Shown here: piece after piece, positions 35,828 through 45,470 of the stretch
Position numbering within the stretch: position 1 is the first letter of the stretch
Layout of the letters: the number at the start of each line of letters is the position of its first letter
Made by a program: the position numbers and the translations under genes
The notes under the pieces: generated by a model
Seen by the model: the letters and a program-made list of their open reading frames with translations, nothing else
The model's database searches: none
Told to the model about the DNA's origin: nothing
Assembly: GCF_900018785.1 (NCBI RefSeq)
Contig: NZ_FCOY01000007.1
Location: 186,001-250,000, forward strand
Direction of reading: 5' to 3'
Length of the DNA stretch: 64,000 nt
Source: Xanthomonas massiliensis
GTDB lineage: Bacteria > Pseudomonadota > Gammaproteobacteria > Xanthomonadales > Xanthomonadaceae

Positions 35828-37002
35828 CCGGCGGCACATCGGCCGGGTTTGCCGCCTCGCTGCGGCGCGAGCTGGTCCACCTGCGCGGCGATGCCGGCGA
35901 CCTGGGCCTGGTGACCGTGCTGCCCTGGGTGATGGTCGCGGTCATGGCCTGGCTGTTTTCCGGCTCGGTCATGCGCCAGGTGCCGGTCGCCCTGGTCGAC
36001 CTGGACCGCACCGCCGAGAGCCGCGAGCTGGCGCGGATGATCGATGCCAGCCCCGGCGTGGCCGTGGCCAGCCAGCCGGCCTCGCTGGCCCAGGCGCAGG
36101 CGCAACTGCGCGCCCTGCAGGTGTTCGCCGTGGTGCTGGTCCCGCGCGACACCTCGCGCCAGGCGCTGCGCGGTGCGCAGGGCACCGTGTTCGCCTACTA
36201 CAACGCCAGCTACCTGGCCACCGGGCAGTCGGTCGCGCGCGACATCGCCGATGCGGTGTCGGCCTACAACGCACGCCTGCTGGCCGAGCGCATCGGCCTG
36301 CAGGTCGGCCCGGGCAAGCTGCGTGCCGCGCCGATCGCGGTGCAGTCGGACATCCTCTACAACCCTTCGCGCAGCTACGAGCTGTTCCTGGTGCCGCTGA
36401 TCTTCCCGGCGGTGCTGTCGCTGGCGCTGGCGCTGGCAGTGGCCAGCAGCCTCGGCCGCGAGCTGCGCGACGGCACTGCGGCGGCCTGGCTCGGCACCCG
36501 CCCGTGGGCGGCCATCGCCGGCAAGCTGGCGCCCTATGTCGTGCTGTTCTCGCTGTACGGCGCGCTGGGCATGCTGTACCTGGCCTACCTGCGCGGCGAC
36601 GGCGTGGCCGGCAGCCTGGCGCTGCTGCTGCTCGGCCAGCCGCTGCTGTACCTGGCCAGCGCGGCGCTGTCGCTGTTGTTCGTCGGCGTCACCCGCGACA
36701 TGGGCACGGCCCTGTCGGCGGTGGGCGTGAGCATCGGCACCGCGCTGGCGTTCTCCGGCGCCACCTTCCCGGTGATCGGCGCGCCGGTGTTCACCCGGGT
36801 GTGGAACCTGCTGCTGCCGCTGACCGCCTACATCAAGCTACAGACCCAGCAGCAGTTCGTCGGCGCGCCGTGGACCGCATCGCTGTGGCCGCTGGCCGCG
36901 CTGGTGTCGATGATCGGGGTGGCCGGCGGCATCGGCGGCTGGCGGCTGATCGCCGCGGTGCGCGCACCGGCACCGGCGACCGGGACGGCAGGCGCGGCAT
37001 GA
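35812..37002 (+). CDS. ABC-2 type permease, first copy
   Basis: A 396-aa ABC-2 membrane protein of the YhhJ/YbhR kind. One N-terminal TM helix (LVTVLPWVMVAVMAWLF) is followed by a large periplasmic domain (PVALVDLDRTAESRELARMI …) and five to six TM helices at the C-terminus. It pairs with the similar gene just downstream. It overlaps hlyD by 16 nt. No ATP-binding gene exists in the operon, so energy must come from an ATPase encoded elsewhere or the module is incomplete. Confidence 0.88.
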   Translation: MAPGLTGGTSAGFAASLRRELVHLRGDAGDLGLVTVLPWVMVAVMAWLFSGSVMRQVPVALVDLDRTAESRELARMIDASPGVAVASQPASLAQAQAQLRALQVFAVVLVPRDTSRQALRGAQGTVFAYYNASYLATGQSVARDIADAVSAYNARLLAERIGLQVGPGKLRAAPIAVQSDILYNPSRSYELFLVPLIFPAVLSLALALAVASSLGRELRDGTAAAWLGTRPWAAIAGKLAPYVVLFSLYGALGMLYLAYLRGDGVAGSLALLLLGQPLLYLASAALSLLFVGVTRDMGTALSAVGVSIGTALAFSGATFPVIGAPVFTRVWNLLLPLTAYIKLQTQQQFVGAPWTASLWPLAALVSMIGVAGGIGGWRLIAAVRAPAPATGTAGAA

Positions 37003-38129
37003 GCCGGATCTGGGCCAGCGCACGCGACACGCTGCGCGCCGTCGCCGGCGACCGCTACGCCATGATCGTGATGGTCGGCGCGGTGGTGCTCTACTCGTTC
37101 TTCTACCCGGCCGCGTACCGCTACCAGGTGGCCGGGGACCTGCCGATCCTGGTGGTCGACGAGGACCACAGCGCCACCAGCCGGGCACTGCTGCGCCGCC
37201 TGGACGCCCTGCGCGCGGTGCGCATCGTCGGCCAGCCGGCCACGCTGGCGCAGGCCCGCGCCGGCATGCAGGCCGGGCGCGCGGAGGGCATCGTGCTGAT
37301 CCCGGCGAACCTGGAGCGCGACATCCTGCGCGGCGGTGCCGGCCGCCTGGTGCTGCTGGGCGATGGCGCCTACCTGGGCCGCGCCAGCTGGGTGATGGGC
37401 GGCGTGGCCGAGGCGATGACCGCGTTCGCGCGCGAGGCGGCCGTCACCCAGGCTGCCTTCATGGGCGCCCCGCAGGCCGCGCCGGTCATCCTGGTGCAGC
37501 GGCCGCTGTTCAATACGCAGGAGGGCTACGGCAGCGCCATCGTGCCCGGGGTGTCGGAACTGATCGTGCACCAGACCCTGCTGATGGGCATCGGCGTGCT
37601 GCTGGGCACGCGCCGCCGCGACCTCGGCCGGCGCCTGCATTTCGATCCGCCCGCCCTGCTCGGCATGGCCCTGGCCTTCGTGCTGGTCGGCATGGCCGCG
37701 CTGCTCTACTACGTCGGCTTCACCGCCTGGGTACAGGACTACCCGCGCGGCGGCAATCCGCTCGGCCAGCTGCTTGCCGGCACCGTGTTCATCGCCGCCA
37801 CGACGGCGTTCGGGCTGTTCGTGGGCAGCTTCTTCGCCACCCGCGAGCGCGCCTTCCAGTACATCATCGCCACCTCCATCCCGATGTTCTTCCTGTCCAA
37901 CCTGTCGTGGCCGGCCGTGACCTCGCCGCCGGCCCTGGTCGCGCTGGCGCGGCTGCTGCCCACCACCTCGGGCATGAACATGATGGTGCGGCTCAACCAG
38001 ATGGACGCAAGCCTGGGCGAGGTCCGGCACGAGCTGGGTACCCTGCTCGCCCTGGTGGTGCTGTATGGCGGGCTGGCGCTGTGGCGCTACCGCGCCACGT
38101 CCGCCGCTCCGGCCGGCGGCAACGGCTAG
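36999..38129 (+). CDS. ABC-2 type permease, second copy
   Basis: A 376-aa paralogue of the upstream permease with the same plan: an N-terminal TM helix (MIVMVGAVVLYSFFYPAAYR), a periplasmic domain beginning PILVVDEDHSATSRAL, and a C-terminal TM bundle that includes YIIATSIPMFFLSNLSWP. The start makes an ATGA overlap with the first permease. Its stop (38129) touches the left border of the haemagglutinin/CDI island, where the genes turn to the minus strand. Confidence 0.88.
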   Translation: MSRIWASARDTLRAVAGDRYAMIVMVGAVVLYSFFYPAAYRYQVAGDLPILVVDEDHSATSRALLRRLDALRAVRIVGQPATLAQARAGMQAGRAEGIVLIPANLERDILRGGAGRLVLLGDGAYLGRASWVMGGVAEAMTAFAREAAVTQAAFMGAPQAAPVILVQRPLFNTQEGYGSAIVPGVSELIVHQTLLMGIGVLLGTRRRDLGRRLHFDPPALLGMALAFVLVGMAALLYYVGFTAWVQDYPRGGNPLGQLLAGTVFIAATTAFGLFVGSFFATRERAFQYIIATSIPMFFLSNLSWPAVTSPPALVALARLLPTTSGMNMMVRLNQMDASLGEVRHELGTLLALVVLYGGLALWRYRATSAAPAGGNG

Positions 38130-38821
38130 ACACCCGCCCGCCGGCACCGCCAGGCGTGGCCGATGGCCAGCGGAACGATCTGGACCCGTTGCCTGCCCGG
38201 CGATGCCTTCTTCCGCGTCTCGTCCACGCTCAAGGCGTGCTCTTCCTGCGCCGTGGTCAGGCTGACGTCGCGGCCGGCCGCCAATGCGATGCCGCCGGCC
38301 TCGCTGACCACCGTGGCCGACTGCAGGGTCAGGTCGTTGCCCGCACTCAGTGCCAGGTCCCCGCCGGCCGTGAACGTGCTGCCCTGGACCGTCTCGTCGC
38401 TGGCCGTCACCGTCCGCGAATAGCTACCGCCACGTTGGGCCCAGTCCAGCGACGTGCTATCCACCGCCGCCTGGCTGGTGATGTCGCCGCCGGCCTGCAC
38501 CGCCAGCGCGTCGCCCGCCGAAACCTGCGCCGCGGCCAGGTTGACGTCGTTGCCGGCCTGGACGACCACGTCGCCGGCGCCCTGCACCGTCGTGCCCACC
38601 TGGGTGGTGGACGCGGTGCGATAGTGGTTGTCGCCGTGGGTCAGGTCGGTATTGCGGCTGGTAGTCAGCGTGCTCAGGTTGACGTTGCCCGCCGCTGCGA
38701 TCTGGGTCAGGCCGTTTGCTCCTGCATTGCGGATCTGCGCCCCTTGCAGCGTGATGTCGCCACCCGCCGCGACCGCCAGTGTTCCCAGGCCATCGGGGCT
38801 GGTCACATACAACCCGGCCAC
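38126..38821 (-). pseudogene. Truncated FHA-2 repeat fragment of a cdiA-like gene
   Basis: The reading frame starts at VAGLYVTSPDGLGTLAVAAG and follows the haemagglutinin repeats (TVQGAGDVVVQAGNDVNLAA; VSEAGGIALAAGRDV). It then breaks off after VDETRKKA into unrelated sequence and stops against the permease gene. It matches the first 200 residues of the orphan at 39795–43862. There is no promoter, signal peptide or toxin. An in-frame TAG lies 15 codons upstream (38864–38866). It marks the left edge of the CDI island and is a relic of a further module. Confidence 0.8.
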
Positions 38822-38947
38822 CCGGTCGACATCGGTGTTGCGGAAGCCCGCGCCTTTCTGGGTCTACGTGGCGATAGAGCTCTTCAGCGCCTCCTCGAAC
38901 CAAACAACACGCGCGATAACAAGTCTCCGAATAAGGGCTTGCGCCCT
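38265..38947. repeat. 683-bp direct repeat, copy 1
   Basis: Matches 43306–43988 at a constant offset of 5041 bp; I found one mismatch (38510 G against A). It spans FHA-2 repeat sequence, the non-coding junction and the last 64 bp of a PoNi-type immunity gene. The same order in both places shows that a whole module boundary was duplicated. Confidence 0.9.
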
Positions 38948-39798
38948 TGGCCGAATTCAACTGCACCCATATCGGGTGGTGGCGGCAACGCGGGTTCGGC
39001 ATAACGCGGCGAGCGGCCATCCTGGACCAGATCACCCGGATAGTACGGGCTGTCCAAGCAGAGACTGTCGTCGATGCCGAACGCCTTCACCACCGCCACC
39101 GCTTCGATACACCAGCGGCCGAAATAGCTGCCTTTCTCCAATGGATGCCTTACCGGGTCGCCAAAGTCATACCACCACAGTCTTTCCTTGCCCTTGCGTT
39201 CAAGTTCGGGATACCAGTGATCTACAAATTCGCGAAGCAAGATCGCTTGCTGATCGTGGGGCGCATCAATGGCCTTGAGCAGGCGCATATACGGCTTAGG
39301 ATGCAAGAGCGCAGAACCGATGCGCCGGCCCGGCTCACGGCTGGCAATGACCCTGTCGAGCAATTCATCCTCCCCTTCGCCACCAATCAAGGCCACCAAC
39401 CGACGCCACTGCATCTCTGGCATTTCCAGCGAAAGTGCCAGCCCCACCAAACAGAAACACCAGTTGTAATGGTTGAGGTTCGATAGCTTGAACGTCCAGT
39501 CGCGACAGGTCTTCAAGTTGTGCGTACGACAGACCTCGTCGGCCAGTCGATTGGACAGCTCCCATGCGTCGAGCAAGCCGGGAAAATATTGACCCAACTC
39601 AGAGACATGATCACCACGTGAGTAGCGACGCAGCATGAGGCGCCGGTACTCTATCGCAATATCCCAAACAAATTGAGGCTCATAGACAGGATTTTGGGAA
39701 GGCCTCTGAAGCAAATCCAGGTCTCTTTTTATGGACTCCCTGCTGAATTCCGTCCACTTTTGCCAAAACTCTGCGTTACCAATTGAAGAACGGATCAT
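38884..39798 (-). CDS. PoNi-type immunity protein
   Basis: A 304-aa protein of the PoNi family (DUF1910/DUF1911 domains), which neutralises PoNe DNase toxins. Family blocks are LNHYNWCFCLVGLALSLEMP, WRRLVALIGGEGEDELLDRV, LLHPKPYMRLLKAIDAP and YFGRWCIEAVAVVKAFGIDD. Its ATG overlaps the stop of the PoNe-bearing orphan by 4 nt (ATGA), as expected for a toxin–immunity pair. GC content is visibly below that of the metabolic genes. The last 21 codons lie in the 683-bp repeat and recur as a remnant at 43925. Confidence 0.85.
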   Translation of the reverse strand: MIRSSIGNAEFWQKWTEFSRESIKRDLDLLQRPSQNPVYEPQFVWDIAIEYRRLMLRRYSRGDHVSELGQYFPGLLDAWELSNRLADEVCRTHNLKTCRDWTFKLSNLNHYNWCFCLVGLALSLEMPEMQWRRLVALIGGEGEDELLDRVIASREPGRRIGSALLHPKPYMRLLKAIDAPHDQQAILLREFVDHWYPELERKGKERLWWYDFGDPVRHPLEKGSYFGRWCIEAVAVVKAFGIDDSLCLDSPYYPGDLVQDGRSPRYAEPALPPPPDMGAVEFGQGRKPLFGDLLSRVLFGSRRR

Positions 39799-42700
39799 AG
39801 GCCACTCTCTCCAGTCTTGGCTGCGTTCGAATATTGCGGAGGAAGTAAAGTCGACGTTCCAACAGGCTTAGGCTTTCCTGCTGCATCCAGAACTTGTATC
39901 TCAGTAGAACCATCAGGACGTACAGTTACAACCCAGTTCTCCGTGCGGTTACTTCTCATCGCACGCCTAATGTCTTGCGCAGCCTCTTCACCCACTGATT
40001 TATCCAACCTCCCTGCCCCTAGCAACCAACTTTCCGAACCCTGCAGGCCATCATTTGTCATACCCAATCGACTGGAACCTGCCTTGGAATAGTCGCCAAC
40101 GAACTTATATTCGATCGTGACGTAGTCCACATCCGGACTGTTGACCCTGTAAAGGTCATCGATACCATTCGTACCCACCCCTTGCGTACGCGCCAGCTTC
40201 TGCGCATCCGGCAGAAGATTGCGTGCCGCATTCTCACCGAACATCTCGCCGATGACACGCTTCTGGTCGCTGCTCAACGTGCGGAAGTCCAACAGTGCTT
40301 TTCCATCTGAACCAATCACACCGCCACTCTTCAACAAAGCCGTCTGCGCCGCCGCTTCCAATTGCTGCTCGGCCGCGCGTGCCATCGGCCCTTTCAGCTT
40401 GTTGGCGACTTGCCCTATCGCCGCACCCACCCGGGCCGTCACGATCGCCGTCATCAGATCGCGCGCTGCGCCTTCTTCGTCCCCGGTCAGCAGCTTGTGC
40501 CCCACGTCCGCCGCAAAGCCCACGTCACCGGTGAACATGGTGAACATGGTCCACGCATCTGCGCTCATCACGCCGCTCACGTAGTCATCCAGCCAACCGG
40601 CGTCCGTACGGTTCAACGCCTGCAACAAGCTGCGCTTCTCGTCTTCGTTCTTCGCCGTCGCCAGTACCGCGCCGTAGACCTGGCTCAATGCCTGCGTGCC
40701 GCGCAACTTATCCGCAAACAAGCTGCTGTCGTGGTATTGATCCCCGTCGGCCGCGAAGTCCGTGTAGTTGCCGTGCGTGCTGCCGATCCCGTTCAGGAAC
40801 GCCTGCGCCGGCCCATCCTGGGCCAGCAATCCGCCGTAGCCCAGCATCTCGTTCCAGCGTTCGTCCACCTGGCGGATCGCCTGCACCATCAAGCGTTGTT
40901 TTGCCGCTTCGACCTGTTCGGCCGTACACGCGTTACCACAGTCGTACTCCTGTGCCGCAAAAGCAGCTGCGTTGGCATCGATCTTATCGATCTCGTTCGG
41001 GTGCAACTGCCGGTTGAACTGCTCGCCGGCCAGACCCGTCGCGGCGCCGCTGCCACTGCCCACCGCTCCGCCAATACCCGCGCTCACCAGTTCCTGCACC
41101 AGCTTGCTTTCGTCAGCGGTCAGTGGCCGGCCCAGTTCCGCCGCGCCCGCTCCCAGCGCACCGCCCAACGCGTCGCCGCCTCCCAATCCAGCCACCAGTG
41201 CGCCGGTGACGGCATGCAGGAGCGTCTTGCCGCTGCCCCCGTCTTTCCACAGGTCGTACTGGCCCTGGCTGGCTGCAATCGTCGCGTTGGCCTGATTCAG
41301 CAGTTGTTGCGCCGCCGCCTGTTGTTCCGGCGACGCGCTCGGGTTGTCCAGCACGCTTTGAGCGGCAGCGGCCTGCATCTGCGCGTCGCTGTACTCCTTC
41401 GTCAGGGCCTTGCCGATATCGCCGGCCACGCGGAACCCGACCTGTCCGGCGACCTGACCCAGTTCGAGGTTCTCGTTGACCTTCTGCTCGTCGAAGATGG
41501 TCTTGAGTCCTTCCTGCTGCAGCTCGGCCACCGAGCGATCGACGTTGGCCAGCGCCGACTCATCGCCATTGCGGATGTCCACCGTGCCGGCGCTGATGCC
41601 GCTGCGGGTCACGCTGCTGGCATCCTCGTCCTGCGGTACGCCCAGGCCGGGGCTGAAGCTGCCGCCACTCCCGTTGCCGTTGAAAATATTGCTCCCGGAA
41701 GGCCCGCTGCCCTGCTGGCCTCCGGAGGTGCTCACGCTCACCGACACCGCGCTGTACTCGGCCCGGTTCTCGATGTCGGTCACCCCCAGGCTGTCGGTGC
41801 TCAGGCGGTTTCGGCCCGGGTCGGCGGTGCTGGCGATGGCCGCGCCATCGAGCTGCGTGTGGTTGCCTACCTGGATGTCGAACCCGCCACCGCCGGCCTG
41901 GATACCGGTCTGCTCCTTGACGCTGGCGTAGTCGCTGTCCACCTTGCCGTAGCTGGCCGAGGCCTGGCCGTCGAAACCGTAGCCGATGGTCATGCTGCCT
42001 TGGGCGGCGGTGTTCTCGTTCCTGTAGCTATCCGTGTCCTGTTCGCTGGTCAGGGTCAGGTTACGGCCGACGTCGCCGATGACGGTGTCCGCGGTCAGCT
42101 GTGCGCCCTGCAACGTGATGTCGCGTCCGCTGCTGAAGCGCAGCGTGTCGCTGGCATCGATCAGGCTCTCGTTGTGGACCGTCCCGGAGCCGTCGCCCTT
42201 GCCGCGCGCAACGTTGGCCGCCACGTAAAGTCCCGCCGCCGCACCGCCGCCTTGGCTGGCGCTGACGGCCACGCCGATCTCGCCGCCCTGCGATTTGCTG
42301 CGGCTCTGGCTGCTGTAGCTGTCCTCGCTGCTCTTGACCAGCAGGTCGTTGGCCGCGGACAGGTCGATGTTCCTGCCGTCCACCGTGCTGCCGATGATGC
42401 TCAGGTCGCCCCCGTTGCCCTGGCCGTCGCCGGTGGCGACGATGGCGATGTCGCCGCCGCTCTGGATCGTACTGCCGCGATGGCTGGTTTCCTGGGTATG
42501 GGTCTCGGACTGCGAGCTCTGGCTGCCCACGGTGATGCGCACGTTCGCCCCGCCCGCGGCGCTGCCCGTGCCGGATTGCATGCCTTGGGCGCCCTGCATG
42601 GTATCCGCGGCCGAGTAGGCCGCCTGCGCGGCGTACAGCGCGCTCAACCGATCGTCCTCGACTTCGCCGCTGCGCTTGGCCGCGCCGTAGGTCGCCAGTG

Positions 42701-43862
42701 CGCTGTCCACCACGCCGCCGCCCACCGCCACGTTCAGCCCCGACTGCTTGAAGTAGCGGCTGTCGGTGCGGTCCAGGGTCTGTTCGGCGGCGGTGATGGT
42801 GACGTTCTGGCCCACCATCTGCGTGCCGGTGGCGCTGATCACGTCGCTGCCGCGCACGGTCAGGTCCTGGCCGGCGACCAGGGTCACGTTGCCTTCCACG
42901 CTGCCCACCGTGCTGCCCTCGGCGTAGGTCTGGGTGGCTTCCATCGTCTGGCCGCGCTTGCGGCTGCCGATGGTGATGCCGATACCGCTGCCCATGCCGC
43001 TCATCAGCCCGGACTTCTTCGTGTCGACGCTGTGTTCTTCGCCATGGGTCGACTCGGCCGCATCCAGGGTCAGGTTGCGGCCGGCGGCGATGGCCACGTC
43101 GCCGGTTCCCACGACCTGGGCGCCCTGTGCCGTCACGTCGCGGCCAGCGCCGATCTGCACCGTCTCGCCGCTGACCACCGTGCCGACCGCGTAGCTGTCG
43201 CTGTAGGCATCGTGGGTGGTGGTGGTCTTGCTGCTGAGCAGACCCGACTTCTTCCGGGTCTCGTCCACCGACACGGTGTGGTTCTCCTGCGCCGTGGTCA
43301 GGTTCACGTCGCGGCCGGCCGCCAATGCGATGCCGCCGGCCTCGCTGACCACCGTGGCCGACTGCAGGGTCAGGTCGTTGCCCGCACTCAGTGCCAGGTC
43401 CCCGCCGGCCGTGAACGTGCTGCCCTGGACCGTCTCGTCGCTGGCCGTCACCGTCCGCGAATAGCTACCGCCACGTTGGGCCCAGTCCAGCGACGTGCTA
43501 TCCACCGCCGCCTGGCTGGTGATGTCGCCGCCGGCCTGCACCGCCAGCGCATCGCCCGCCGAAACCTGCGCCGCGGCCAGGTTGACGTCGTTGCCGGCCT
43601 GGACGACCACGTCGCCGGCGCCCTGCACCGTCGTGCCCACCTGGGTGGTGGACGCGGTGCGATAGTGGTTGTCGCCGTGGGTCAGGTCGGTATTGCGGCT
43701 GGTAGTCAGCGTGCTCAGGTTGACGTTGCCCGCCGCTGCGATCTGGGTCAGGCCGTTTGCTCCTGCATTGCGGATCTGCGCCCCTTGCAGCGTGATGTCG
43801 CCACCCGCCGCGACCGCCAGTGTTCCCAGGCCATCGGGGCTGGTCACATACAACCCGGCCAC
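39795..43862 (-). CDS. Orphan CdiA C-terminal module with PoNe-type nuclease
   Basis: A 1355-aa frame with no signal peptide or secretion domain, starting inside FHA-2 repeats (VAGLYVTSPDGLG) with an in-frame TAG 15 codons before (43905–43907). The order is FHA-2 repeats, a pre-toxin segment (VAGQVGFRVAGDIGKALTKE), the conserved junction GLAGEQFNRQLH near 41.0 kb, then a unique tail of about 400 residues. The tail ends with a PoNe-like PD-(D/E)xK nuclease core: GIDDLYRVNSPDVDYVTIEY followed by KF. The cognate PoNi gene overlaps by 4 nt. It is probably silent, serving as a donor cassette for the main cdiA. Confidence 0.8.
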   Translation of the reverse strand: MAGLYVTSPDGLGTLAVAAGGDITLQGAQIRNAGANGLTQIAAAGNVNLSTLTTSRNTDLTHGDNHYRTASTTQVGTTVQGAGDVVVQAGNDVNLAAAQVSAGDALAVQAGGDITSQAAVDSTSLDWAQRGGSYSRTVTASDETVQGSTFTAGGDLALSAGNDLTLQSATVVSEAGGIALAAGRDVNLTTAQENHTVSVDETRKKSGLLSSKTTTTHDAYSDSYAVGTVVSGETVQIGAGRDVTAQGAQVVGTGDVAIAAGRNLTLDAAESTHGEEHSVDTKKSGLMSGMGSGIGITIGSRKRGQTMEATQTYAEGSTVGSVEGNVTLVAGQDLTVRGSDVISATGTQMVGQNVTITAAEQTLDRTDSRYFKQSGLNVAVGGGVVDSALATYGAAKRSGEVEDDRLSALYAAQAAYSAADTMQGAQGMQSGTGSAAGGANVRITVGSQSSQSETHTQETSHRGSTIQSGGDIAIVATGDGQGNGGDLSIIGSTVDGRNIDLSAANDLLVKSSEDSYSSQSRSKSQGGEIGVAVSASQGGGAAAGLYVAANVARGKGDGSGTVHNESLIDASDTLRFSSGRDITLQGAQLTADTVIGDVGRNLTLTSEQDTDSYRNENTAAQGSMTIGYGFDGQASASYGKVDSDYASVKEQTGIQAGGGGFDIQVGNHTQLDGAAIASTADPGRNRLSTDSLGVTDIENRAEYSAVSVSVSTSGGQQGSGPSGSNIFNGNGSGGSFSPGLGVPQDEDASSVTRSGISAGTVDIRNGDESALANVDRSVAELQQEGLKTIFDEQKVNENLELGQVAGQVGFRVAGDIGKALTKEYSDAQMQAAAAQSVLDNPSASPEQQAAAQQLLNQANATIAASQGQYDLWKDGGSGKTLLHAVTGALVAGLGGGDALGGALGAGAAELGRPLTADESKLVQELVSAGIGGAVGSGSGAATGLAGEQFNRQLHPNEIDKIDANAAAFAAQEYDCGNACTAEQVEAAKQRLMVQAIRQVDERWNEMLGYGGLLAQDGPAQAFLNGIGSTHGNYTDFAADGDQYHDSSLFADKLRGTQALSQVYGAVLATAKNEDEKRSLLQALNRTDAGWLDDYVSGVMSADAWTMFTMFTGDVGFAADVGHKLLTGDEEGAARDLMTAIVTARVGAAIGQVANKLKGPMARAAEQQLEAAAQTALLKSGGVIGSDGKALLDFRTLSSDQKRVIGEMFGENAARNLLPDAQKLARTQGVGTNGIDDLYRVNSPDVDYVTIEYKFVGDYSKAGSSRLGMTNDGLQGSESWLLGAGRLDKSVGEEAAQDIRRAMRSNRTENWVVTVRPDGSTEIQVLDAAGKPKPVGTSTLLPPQYSNAAKTGESGL

Positions 43863-43868
43863 CCGGTC
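42295..43868. repeat. 1.57-kb direct repeat, copy 1
   Basis: Almost identical to 51351–52924 at a constant offset of 9056 bp; only a handful of mismatches were seen. It covers the N-terminal FHA-2 part of both orphan modules. Similarity continues at a lower level toward the toxin junctions. Confidence 0.88.
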
Positions 43869-43988
43869 GACATCGGTGTTGCGGAAGCCCGCGCCTTTCT
43901 GGGTCTACGTGGCGATAGAGCTCTTCAGCGCCTCCTCGAACCAAACAACACGCGCGATAACAAGTCTCCGAATAAGGGCTTGCGCCCT
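43306..43988. repeat. 683-bp direct repeat, copy 2
   Basis: Partner of 38265–38947. Sequence identity stops abruptly at 43988, where unrelated DNA leading into an IS1595-type transposase gene begins. The break marks a rearrangement or insertion point. Confidence 0.9.
43925..43988 (-). pseudogene. 3' remnant of a PoNi-type immunity gene
   Basis: These 64 bases equal the last codons and stop of the PoNi gene at 38884 (QGRKPLFGDLLSRVLFGSRR …). The 5' part of this second copy is gone, replaced by insertion-sequence DNA. It implies that another PoNe/PoNi module once lay upstream of the orphan at 39795–43862. Confidence 0.8.
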
Positions 43989-44075
43989 CCTGATTAGCAC
44001 GATCTTTCAGCGCAGTCGCAAGTGGTGAGAGCGTTACGCAGCATGTTGGGGTCATCGCTCTCGGGAGATCAGAAG

Positions 44076-44553
44076 ATGGCCATGAACCGTGTGCAGTTCC
44101 AGCCGGGCCTGTCGTTGCCGGCGTTCCTCAAGCGCTATGGCAGCGAGCGCCAGTGCGAGCAGGCGCTGGAGGCCTCGCGCTGGCCGCATGGCTTCGTCTG
44201 TCCTCGTTGCGCCGGTACGGCGCACAGCCGGTTCCAGCGTCACGGTGCCACGTACTGGCAGTGCACGGCCTGCCACCGCCAGACCAGCCTGCGCTCGGGT
44301 ACGGTGATGGACAACAGCAAGCTGCCGCTGCGGACCTGGCTGCTGGGCATGTACCTGCTGGGCCAGAGCAAGACCAACCTGTCGGCGCTGGAGCTGATGC
44401 GGCACCTGGGCGTGAGCTACCCGGCGGCGTGGCGGATGAAGCACAAGCTGATGCAGGCGATGGCCGAGCGCGAGGCGGGCCGCAAGCTGGGCGGGATCGT
44501 GCAACTGGACGATGCCTACCTGGGTGGGGAACGCAACGGCGGCAAGGCCGGCC
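44076..44553 (+). pseudogene. IS1595-family transposase, 3' truncated
   Basis: About 159 residues of an ISXO2-like transposase. It has an N-terminal zinc-ribbon (CPRCAGTAHSRFQRHGATYW, then QCTACHR) and the start of the DDE-type domain (GGIVQLDDAYLGGERNGGKA). The frame is cut at 44553/44554 by the inverted repeat of an IS3 element, and the downstream half is not found on the other side, so the gene is dead. The ATG at 44076 is preceded by AGAAG. Confidence 0.85.
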
Positions 44554-44615
44554 GGGTTCACCCCCGTTTTCACGGACACTTACGATAAGGCCGATCGAGG
44601 CTCTGAGGAGTGTTC

Positions 44616-44903
44616 ATGTCGAAGCGAAGGAAGTTCAGTGCGGAGTTCAAGCGCGGTGCGGTTGAGCAGGCCAGCCAGCCGGGTGTGAGCTGCGCTCAGG
44701 TGGCCCGGGAGCTCGGGATCCGGGACACCCTATTGACCCGCTGGAAGCGGGAGGCCCAGAGCCAGGGCGCGGTCGCCTTCGGGGGAGCGGGAATGCCCCG
44801 GGACGAGGAAATGGCCCGCCTGAAGCGCGAGTTGGCCAGGATCAAGAAGGAACGAGATTTTTTGCGAGAAGCGGCGACGTTCTTTGCCAAGGGATCATCC
44901 TGA
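44616..44903 (+). CDS. IS3-family transposase OrfA (outer element)
   Basis: A 95-aa HTH protein: [20 protein letters not shown], then [20 protein letters not shown], and a leucine-zipper-like C-terminus ([20 protein letters not shown]). It provides DNA binding for the OrfAB transposase, and orfB follows in the −1 frame. The ATG at 44616 is used; an upstream GTG (44610) is in frame. OrfA is intact, but its partner orfB is disrupted, so the element cannot transpose by itself. Confidence 0.88.
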   Translation: MSKRRKFSAEFKRGAVEQASQPGVSCAQVARELGIRDTLLTRWKREAQSQGAVAFGGAGMPRDEEMARLKRELARIKKERDFLREAATFFAKGSS

Positions 44904-45470
44904 GGTATCAGGTGATCGAACGTTGCCGCGATGAGTTTCCGGTTCGACTGATGTGCCGCTGCCTGCAGGTGTCGGCCAGCGGTTACTACGACTGGAGCAA
45001 ACGCTTGCCCAGTGCCCGACAGCTCGACAACCAACGCTTGCTCGGTCGGATCCGTGAGCTGCACGAGGACAGCCGGGGCACGCTGGGTGCCGGCCGCATT
45101 CACGAAGACCTGGTCGATCAAGGCGAATCAGCCAGCCTGAACCGGGTGGCACGCCTGATGGCGGCCGATGGCCTGCAGGGCTGGCCGCGGCCGAAGTGGC
45201 GTGGCAAGCGCAGCCAGCCGGCGCTGACGCCGCCAGGGGTGCGCAACCTGCTGGAGCGGGACTTCACCACATTGGAGCCGGAGACCAAGTGGGTCACCGA
45301 CATCACCGAGCTCAAGACCCGGCAGGGCAAGCTGTACCTATGCATCGTGCTGGACCTGTTCGACCAGCGGGTCGTGGGTTGGTCGATGCACCACCGGCAG
45401 GATCGGCAGATGGTGATCCGGGCCGTGCAAATGGCTGTCTGCCAGCGCCAGGGGAGCGATCCGGTCATCC

